From NCBI GenBank assembly GCA_934792625.1, contig CAKVON010000001.1, forward strand, positions 144,556 through 208,555: a stretch of DNA of 64,000 nt, read 5' to 3'. The notes beneath the pieces are model-generated. The model was not told the DNA's origin. It ran no database searches and saw only the letters and a program-made list of their open reading frames with translations. This document shows positions 59,191 through 64,000 of this stretch, piece by piece. Each line of letters opens with the position of its first letter. Position 1 is the stretch's first letter. A program made the position numbers and the translations under genes. The stretch comes from an uncultured Atopobiaceae bacterium (GTDB taxonomy: Bacteria > Actinomycetota > Coriobacteriia > Coriobacteriales > Atopobiaceae).

Positions 59191-59928
59191 CTAGTCGGTG
59201 AAGCCGGTTGCCTCGTCCTGGAGCGCGATGAGCCTGCGGATCGCGTCCTGCCCCATGTCGAGAAGTGCGTCGAGCTGCCCGCGGTCGAACGAGGCGCGCT
59301 CGCCCGTGCCCTGGACCTCGATGATGCGGCCGGCGTCGGTGCCCACGAGGTTCATGTCCACCTGCGCGGCGGAGTCCTCGGGATAGTCGAGGTCCAGCAG
59401 GAGCTCGCCGTCGACCTCGCCCATCGACACGGCAGCGACCTGGCCCGTGAGCGGCAGGCGCGCGATCTTGCCGGCCTCGACCCAGGACATCAGCGCGTCG
59501 TGCAGGGCGACCCAGGCGCCGGTGACGCTGGCGGTGCGGGTGCCGCCGTCGGCCTGGATGACGTCGCAGTCCACGGTGACGGTCCACTCGCCCAGGCGGC
59601 GCATGTCGCACACCGTGCGCAGGCTGCGGCCGATCAGGCGCTCGATCTCCATCGAGCGGCCCTTGCGGCCGTGGTACTCGCGACGCGTGCGGCGCGAGGT
59701 CGAGGCGGGCAGCATCGCGTACTCGGCGGTGACCCAGCCCTCGTGCGAGCCCTTGCGCCAGCCGGGCACGCCCTCCTCGATCGTGGCGGAGCACAGCACG
59801 CGAGTGTCTCCGAACTCGGCCATGCACGAGCCCTGGGCGTTCTTCATGACGTCGCGGGTCAGGCGCACGGGGCGCATCTCGTCGAAGGCGCGCCCGTAGG
59901 AGCGCTGCCTCTTCTCGCCCTTCTCCAT
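59191..59928 (-). CDS. rph: Ribonuclease PH
   Basis: RNase PH is a phosphorolytic 3'-5' exonuclease that trims tRNA 3' ends. The 245-residue protein starts at ATG 59926-59928 (MEKGEKRQRSYGRAFDEMRP). It has VLCSATIEEGVPGWRKGSHE and RSMEIERLIGRSLRTVCDMR near residues 85-104, plus DCDVIQADGGTRTASVTGAW near residue 115, which form the phosphate and RNA sites. It lies between murI and rdgB in the usual order. Confidence 0.95.
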   Translation of the reverse strand: MEKGEKRQRSYGRAFDEMRPVRLTRDVMKNAQGSCMAEFGDTRVLCSATIEEGVPGWRKGSHEGWVTAEYAMLPASTSRRTRREYHGRKGRSMEIERLIGRSLRTVCDMRRLGEWTVTVDCDVIQADGGTRTASVTGAWVALHDALMSWVEAGKIARLPLTGQVAAVSMGEVDGELLLDLDYPEDSAAQVDMNLVGTDAGRIIEVQGTGERASFDRGQLDALLDMGQDAIRRLIALQDEATGFTD

Positions 59929-60012
59929 ATGCGGGTCCTTTCGGGTGTCGTTGTCGCGGGCCGCGGCCACACGCGCGGACGCGACGAGGCGGCCGGCGCG
60001 GTCGGTCGGCGG

Positions 60013-60942
60013 CTAGGCCATGTTGGGGGCGTCGGCGTCGATGTCGGCCGCCATACCCTCCAGGGTGTCGAGCTCGATGTACTCGATCGAGTCGAGCGCG
60101 TGGCCGAAGATGAACTTTCCGGCCACCGCGAACGAGGTGATGTCGTCGGAGGTCGTGGCAAAGCGGTAGGTGGGCTCGCCCGCGGCGCCCAGCACCGGCG
60201 AGTCTACGTCGGCGAGCTCGCCGCGGCGCGTGAGGATCTCGCGCACCTCGCGGGAGGTCTCCTCCGCCGAGCTGACCACGCGCACGCCGTCGCCCATCGC
60301 GCGGCGGATGGGCTCGGCCAGAAGCGGGAAGTGCGTGCAGCCCAGCACCACCGTGTCGATGCCACGGCCGCGAAGCGGGGCCACGTCCTCGGCCACGACC
60401 TCGCGGATGGCCTCGGTGTCGAATATGTCGCGGTCGCTCATCCAGTCGCCGTGCAGGTGCGTGCCGAAGGCCAGCTCGTCCTCGACGATGCTGACAAAGC
60501 GCGGGGCGGCGCACTGGGCGACCTCGACGCCGGCGTCGAGCATGTGAATCGCGCGCTCGTAGGAGCCGGAGGACACGGTGCCCTGGGTCGCCAGCACGCC
60601 GACCCTGCGCGAGTGGGTGGCCTGCACCGCGGCGCGGGCACCCGGCTCGATCACGCCGATGACCGGCACCGACAGCGTGCGCTGCAGGGCATGCAGGCCG
60701 GCGGCGGTGGCGGTGTTGCACGCGATGACGATGAGCTTGACCTTGTGGGACTCCAGCCAGGCGCCGACCTGCAGCACGAACCTGCGGACCTCGCTCTGGT
60801 CGCGCGGGCCGTACGGGCAGCGCTTGGTGTCGCCCACGTAGAAGATCGACTCGGCGGGCAGCTCGCGCGAGATCGCGCGCGCCACCGTGAGGCCACCGAG
60901 TCCCGAGTCGAAGACCCCGATGGGCCTTTCGGAAGTGCTCAT
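60013..60942 (-). CDS. murI: Glutamate racemase
   Basis: MurI makes D-glutamate for peptidoglycan. The 309-residue protein begins MSTSERPIGVFDSGLGGLTV (ATG 60940-60942). Both catalytic cysteines are in place: ACNTATAAGLHAL near residue 76 and LGCTHFPLL near residue 203, with DTKRCPYGPRDQSEV between. It is about 45 residues longer than many homologues because of a C-terminal segment with no recognised domain. It heads the murI-rph-rdgB operon; murE for the same pathway is 300 nt away on the other strand. Confidence 0.95.
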   Translation of the reverse strand: MSTSERPIGVFDSGLGGLTVARAISRELPAESIFYVGDTKRCPYGPRDQSEVRRFVLQVGAWLESHKVKLIVIACNTATAAGLHALQRTLSVPVIGVIEPGARAAVQATHSRRVGVLATQGTVSSGSYERAIHMLDAGVEVAQCAAPRFVSIVEDELAFGTHLHGDWMSDRDIFDTEAIREVVAEDVAPLRGRGIDTVVLGCTHFPLLAEPIRRAMGDGVRVVSSAEETSREVREILTRRGELADVDSPVLGAAGEPTYRFATTSDDITSFAVAGKFIFGHALDSIEYIELDTLEGMAADIDADAPNMA

Positions 60943-61030
60943 GCCAGATGCCTTTCGATGTCGCCTGCACCCGATTGTAGCGCCCGCACCGAGGGCAGCG
61001 GGCACGCGCGCGGCGTTTTGCCCCGTACGC

Positions 61031-61072
61031 AAAAAGAAAGCAGGCCACGTCCGGACGATGGTCGTGACCTGC
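61031..61072 (-). terminator. Terminator after tRNA-Val
   Basis: GCAGGCCACG (61040-61049) pairs with CGTGACCTGC (61063-61072) with one wobble pair, and TTTCTTTTT follows on the minus strand. It lies 10 nt after the tRNA. Confidence 0.85.
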
Positions 61073-61081
61073 GGTTGCTTA

Positions 61082-61157
61082 TGGTGGGCGATGAGGGGTT
61101 CGAACCCCCGACCTTGTGCGTGTAAGGCACCTGCGCTAGCCGCTGCGCCAATCGCCC
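61082..61157 (-). tRNA. tRNA-Val (anticodon UAC)
   Basis: A 76-nt tRNA with acceptor GGGCGAT/ATCGCCC, discriminator A, encoded CCA, anticodon loop CTTACAC (TAC) and T-arm GGGGGTTCGAACCCC. The anticodon stem has a mismatch at its outer pair (G27-A43), which is unusual but does not affect the assignment. Confidence 0.92.
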
Positions 61158-61236
61158 GCGTGCGCGAAAGTGTAACACACGCATGTCGCATCGGTGGCTT
61201 TGCGCGGGCCAACCCACCCACGACGCAGTCCTTCTC

Positions 61237-61242
61237 TATACT
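61237..61242 (+). promoter_or_regulatory. Candidate -10 of murE, 7 nt from the start codon
   Basis: TATACT ends only 7 nt before the murE ATG (61250), so a transcript starting there would be leaderless or nearly so. The GAGG just upstream of the ATG is too close to act well as a ribosome-binding site. No clear -35 is present. Confidence 0.45.
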
Positions 61243-61249
61243 CGAGGAC

Positions 61250-62782
61250 ATGAATACGACAACGCTTGCGGCACTCGCCAAGATCCTCCGGGACGAGAAG
61301 ATCCTCGCCTCGGACGCGAGCAGCCTGCCCGACGTGCGCGTCACCGGCTGCGCGTGCGACTCCCGCGTGGTCAGGCCGGGCGACCTGTTCGTGTGCAAGG
61401 GCGTCATGTTCCGCGACGAGTTCCTGACCTCCGCCGTGGAGAGGGGCGCCGTGGCCTACCTGTGCGACCCCGCCCACGCCGGCGGGCTCGCCGCGGCGGC
61501 GCCCGGCGTGCCCGCCCTGGTGTCCGGCGACGTCCGCCGTGCCATGGGGCTGGTGGCGCCCGTCGCCTGGGGACACCCGGACCGCGCGATGCAGGTCGCG
61601 GGCATGACGGGCACCAAGGGCAAGTCCACGGTCGCCTACATGCTGCGCTCGATCGTCGACGGCAACGAGCCGTACTCTCGCGCGTCCGTCATGGGCTCGA
61701 TCGAGACGTACGACGGCGTCGAGCGCCTGGAGAGCCACAACACCACGCCCGAGGCGCCCGACCTGTGGCGACACCTGAGAAACGCCCTCGACTCTGGCCA
61801 CGACCCCATGATCATGGAGGTCTCGAGCCAGGGCCTGAAGTACGACCGCACCGTCGGGCTGCGCCTGAGCGTGGGCGCGTGGCTCAACATCGGCCGCGAC
61901 CACATCTCGCCCGCCGAGCACCCCGACTTCGAGGACTACTTCGCCAGCAAGCTCAAGATCTTCTCGATGTGCGACGTGGCCGTCGTCAATCTGGACACCG
62001 ACGAGCTCGACCGCGTCATGGCGGCATCCGAGGCCGCCGGCGAGGTCAGGACCTTCTCGGCGACGCGCGACGACGCCGACTACTGGGCGAGCGACGTGCG
62101 GACGGGCTTCGGCACCATCACGTTCACGGCGCACACCCCCTCCTGGACCGAGAGGGTCATGCTCGCGATGCCCGGCCTGTTCAACGTCGACAACGCCCTG
62201 TGCGCGATAGCGATGGCCGACATCATGGGCTTTGGCCTGGACCAGATCTGCGACGGCCTGTCGCGCGCCCACGTGCCTGGCCGCATGCAAATCTGCGAGT
62301 CTTCCACCAACCACGTGGTCGGCCTGGTCGACTACGCCCACAACAAGCTGTCCTACCAGAGCTTCTTTGGCTCCGTCACCAAGGAGTTCCCCGGCAGGCG
62401 CATAAGCGTCGTGCTCGGGGCGCCGGGCGGCAAGGCCCAAGAGCGCCGCCGCGAGCTTCCCGAGGAGGCCTCCAGGTGGGCCGACCTCCTCGTCTACACC
62501 GAGGAGGACCCCGCGCGCGAGTCCGTCGGCTCCATCTGCGCCGAGATGGCCGCCAACACGCCCGCCGGCCAGGACTACGAGGTCATCCTCGACCGCACGC
62601 GCGCCATCCGCCACGTCGTCCAGCTGGCGCAGGAGTCGCCCGACGACTGGCTGGTGTGCCTGCTGGCAAAGGGCGACGAGGTCGACCAGCACGTTGGCGA
62701 GAAGTTCGTCCCGATGGTGCCCGACGGCGAGGTCTTCGCCCGCGCCATGCACGACTACGCTCGTCCCGGCGACTTCGAGTAG
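61250..62782 (+). CDS. murE: UDP-N-acetylmuramyl-tripeptide synthetase (MurE)
   Basis: MurE adds the third amino acid to UDP-MurNAc-L-Ala-D-Glu. The 510-residue protein has an N-terminal substrate domain (CDSRVVRPGDLFVCKGVMFR), the ATP motif GMTGTKGKSTVAYMLRSIVD near residue 122-141, the carbamylated-Lys region with EVSSQGLKYDRT, and a C-terminal domain with VDYAHNKLSYQSFF. The meso-diaminopimelate signature DNPR is missing; the matching position reads EEDPARE, closer to Lys-type enzymes. A HAD phosphatase follows after 91 nt. Confidence 0.9.
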   Translation: MNTTTLAALAKILRDEKILASDASSLPDVRVTGCACDSRVVRPGDLFVCKGVMFRDEFLTSAVERGAVAYLCDPAHAGGLAAAAPGVPALVSGDVRRAMGLVAPVAWGHPDRAMQVAGMTGTKGKSTVAYMLRSIVDGNEPYSRASVMGSIETYDGVERLESHNTTPEAPDLWRHLRNALDSGHDPMIMEVSSQGLKYDRTVGLRLSVGAWLNIGRDHISPAEHPDFEDYFASKLKIFSMCDVAVVNLDTDELDRVMAASEAAGEVRTFSATRDDADYWASDVRTGFGTITFTAHTPSWTERVMLAMPGLFNVDNALCAIAMADIMGFGLDQICDGLSRAHVPGRMQICESSTNHVVGLVDYAHNKLSYQSFFGSVTKEFPGRRISVVLGAPGGKAQERRRELPEEASRWADLLVYTEEDPARESVGSICAEMAANTPAGQDYEVILDRTRAIRHVVQLAQESPDDWLVCLLAKGDEVDQHVGEKFVPMVPDGEVFARAMHDYARPGDFE

Positions 62783-62873
62783 CGGCCACCACCGAACGCA
62801 CCCGCGTCGAGGCGCGCAAGCGCGCCGCCCGCACACCCACGCCCGACCGACAGCCCGGCAAGAAGGAGCACCC

Positions 62874-63791
62874 ATGCAGTACAAGCACTACCCCGTCGGC
62901 CGCCCCACAGGCGAGATGGCCGAGCGCCTGCGCAAGATCGACTTCGTCGTGAGCGACCTCGACGGCACCATGCTCACCGGCGCCAAGGCCACCGTCGACT
63001 CGTCCGGCCACCCCTCGACCGAGCTGATCGAGGTGCTCGTCGAGCTCGAGCGAGCCGGCATCGAGGTCGTGCCCTGCTCGGGGCGCAACCGCTCGATGAT
63101 CTTCGAGGACGCGCGCCTGCTGGGCCTGCACTCCTGGATCGCCGAGATGGGCGGACTGATCTGCACCAAGTCCGGCAGCCAGCCCGAATGGGTCTACTTC
63201 ACGGGCGACATGCCCTACAACCCCGACTCGCTCAAGACGCCGCACGACGTCATCTGCGAGACCGGCGTGATCGACGAGATCCTGGACCGCTGGGCGGGCA
63301 AGATCGAGTGCTACCACGACAACTACATCGGCTTCGAGTACCGAGAGGTTTCGGTCGCGCTGCGCGGATCTGTCGCGCCCGCCGACATCCAGGCCCTTCT
63401 CGACAGCTGCGGCCTGCCGCTGTACATGGCCGACAACGGCTACGTCCGCCGCATGAACGGCAAGACCACGCTGGTGGGCGTGGACATGGAGCACCCGCAG
63501 GGCATCCACACCTACCACATCCTGCCCAAGGGCCTGACCAAGGGCTCGGGCATCGCCAAGTTCGCCGAGCTCCGCGGTATCGAGAAGGACCGCATGCTCG
63601 GCGCGGGCGACTCCCCCGCCGACTGCGAGATGGCCGACGCCGTGGGCACCTTCCTGTTCATGGGCAACGGCCTCGACCACCCGCTGGCCGCCGAGGAGCT
63701 GCCGAGGTACGACAACATCTGGGTCTCCGAGCGCCCCTCGACCGACGGCTGGGTCGACGCGATGCGCACCCTGCTCGCCGCGCACGAGTAG
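62874..63791 (+). CDS. HAD superfamily phosphatase (Cof/MPGP-like)
   Basis: The 305-residue protein starts at ATG 62874 behind AAGGAG. Motif I is FVVSDLDGTMLTG near residue 24-36, motif II CSGRNRS near 64, motif III a lysine in KGLTKGSG near 220, and motif IV GAGDSPADCEMADAV near 240, as in Cof-type HAD phosphatases with a C2 cap. Substrate is unknown; the pairing with murE hints at cell-wall or sugar phosphate metabolism, but this is weak. No plus-strand terminator is obvious beyond 63791. Confidence 0.85.
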   Translation: MQYKHYPVGRPTGEMAERLRKIDFVVSDLDGTMLTGAKATVDSSGHPSTELIEVLVELERAGIEVVPCSGRNRSMIFEDARLLGLHSWIAEMGGLICTKSGSQPEWVYFTGDMPYNPDSLKTPHDVICETGVIDEILDRWAGKIECYHDNYIGFEYREVSVALRGSVAPADIQALLDSCGLPLYMADNGYVRRMNGKTTLVGVDMEHPQGIHTYHILPKGLTKGSGIAKFAELRGIEKDRMLGAGDSPADCEMADAVGTFLFMGNGLDHPLAAEELPRYDNIWVSERPSTDGWVDAMRTLLAAHE

Positions 63792-63864
63792 CGGGTCCCC
63801 CGGCCCGCTCGCGACGCGCCGCATGCGGACGCGCCCGCATGGTCGCGCGCAACATATCCGCACG

Positions 63865-63897
63865 AAAAAGGACCCGCAAGCAAGCGCTTGCGGGTCC
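63865..63897 (-). terminator. Terminator of the gene at the right window edge
   Basis: GGACCCGCAAGC (63870-63881) pairs perfectly with GCTTGCGGGTCC (63886-63897), followed on the minus strand by TTTTTC. It ends the minus-strand gene that enters the window at 64000. Confidence 0.92.
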
Positions 63898-63923
63898 TGG
63901 CGTTACCGGGCGGCCGGCGTCGA

Positions 63924-64000
63924 CTAGAAGTCGATGTCGGTGTCGTAGTAGCAGGCCTTGAGGATCTTCTCGAAGTCGGCGGCCTTGGTCTCGCGCGGGT
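63924..64000 (-). CDS. C-terminal 24 codons of an unidentified protein (runs off window)
   Basis: The minus-strand frame ends ETKAADFEKILKACYYDTDIDF with TAG at 63924-63926 and is followed by a good terminator, so this is a real gene end. The preceding PR-E-T and helical end recall the C-termini of iron-containing or AdhE-type alcohol dehydrogenases, but 24 residues are too few to decide. Confidence 0.6.
   Translation of the reverse strand, partial: PRETKAADFEKILKACYYDTDIDF

Noticed and set aside
58553-61048. A single 831-codon minus frame covering murI, rph and rdgB
   Set aside because: Only its last 207 codons match a family (RdgB); the rest reads murI and rph out of frame.

Overview
The window is high-GC bacterial chromosome. 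Gene content and order (rpoBC, str, S10, spc and alpha ribosomal clusters; Veg; an ECF transporter; cysteine-type zinc forms of S14, L36 and L33; strong GC3 bias that opens long antisense frames) suggest an anaerobic actinobacterium, most likely Coriobacteriia (Olsenella/Atopobium/Collinsella-like). That placement is inference. Everything from 1 to about 44.5 kb is on the minus strand; both strands are used after that.

Layout, in direction of minus-strand transcription. (a) greA-lysS, clpC, then disA-ispD-ispF-cysS-rlmB-yacP and tRNA-Thr(UGU). (b) A near-consensus promoter drives tRNA-Tyr, tRNA-Thr(GGU), tRNA-Met and tuf; rpmG has its own promoter, followed by tRNA-Trp, secE, nusG, rplK and rplA. 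(c) rplJ-rplL lie behind an L10 leader and attenuator. (d) rpoB-rpoC. (e) rpsL-rpsG-fusA-rpsJ. (f) rplC-D-W-B, rpsS, rplV, rpsC, rplP, rpmC, rpsQ, rplN, rplX. (g) rplE-rpsZ-rpsH-rplF-rplR-rpsE-rpmD-rplO-secY-adk-map, then infA-rpmJ-rpsM-rpsK-rpsD-rpoA (rpoA runs off the window). Terminators and new promoters cut the usual S10/spc run after rpsJ and after rplX.

The right third (44.5-64 kb) holds housekeeping and accessory genes. These are a TatA-like protein, a secreted ComEC-type hydrolase with a DUF3006 partner, a nitroreductase, a repeat-filled spacer, an ECF transporter (two S subunits, fused EcfA, EcfT), a DUF362 ferredoxin-like protein, a DUF5684 membrane protein, tRNA-Pro, ispE-veg, an M24 peptidase, an SDR, nagB, murI-rph-rdgB, tRNA-Val, murE and a HAD phosphatase.

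The main discoveries are listed here. (1) A complete tryptophan attenuator (promoter, 20-codon leader peptide with three consecutive Trp codons, overlapping antiterminator and terminator) precedes two paralogous ECF S subunits, which identifies a tryptophan-regulated uptake system. (2) Lysyl-tRNA synthetase is fused to an HD hydrolase and a Trbp111/EMAP-type tRNA-binding domain. (3) RpoC has a C-terminal extension containing an alpha-CTD-like helix-hairpin-helix. (4) RpoB has an enlarged fork loop 2 and Asn at the position of E. coli His526, and RpsL has Arg88, residues linked elsewhere to rifampicin and streptomycin resistance. (5) A recurrent TGCCGAGAAG element occurs as inverted pairs upstream of ribosomal promoters and inside terminators. 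(6) A cluster of palindromic GGCACGTTT..AACGTGCC repeats lies between the nitroreductase gene and ecfT.
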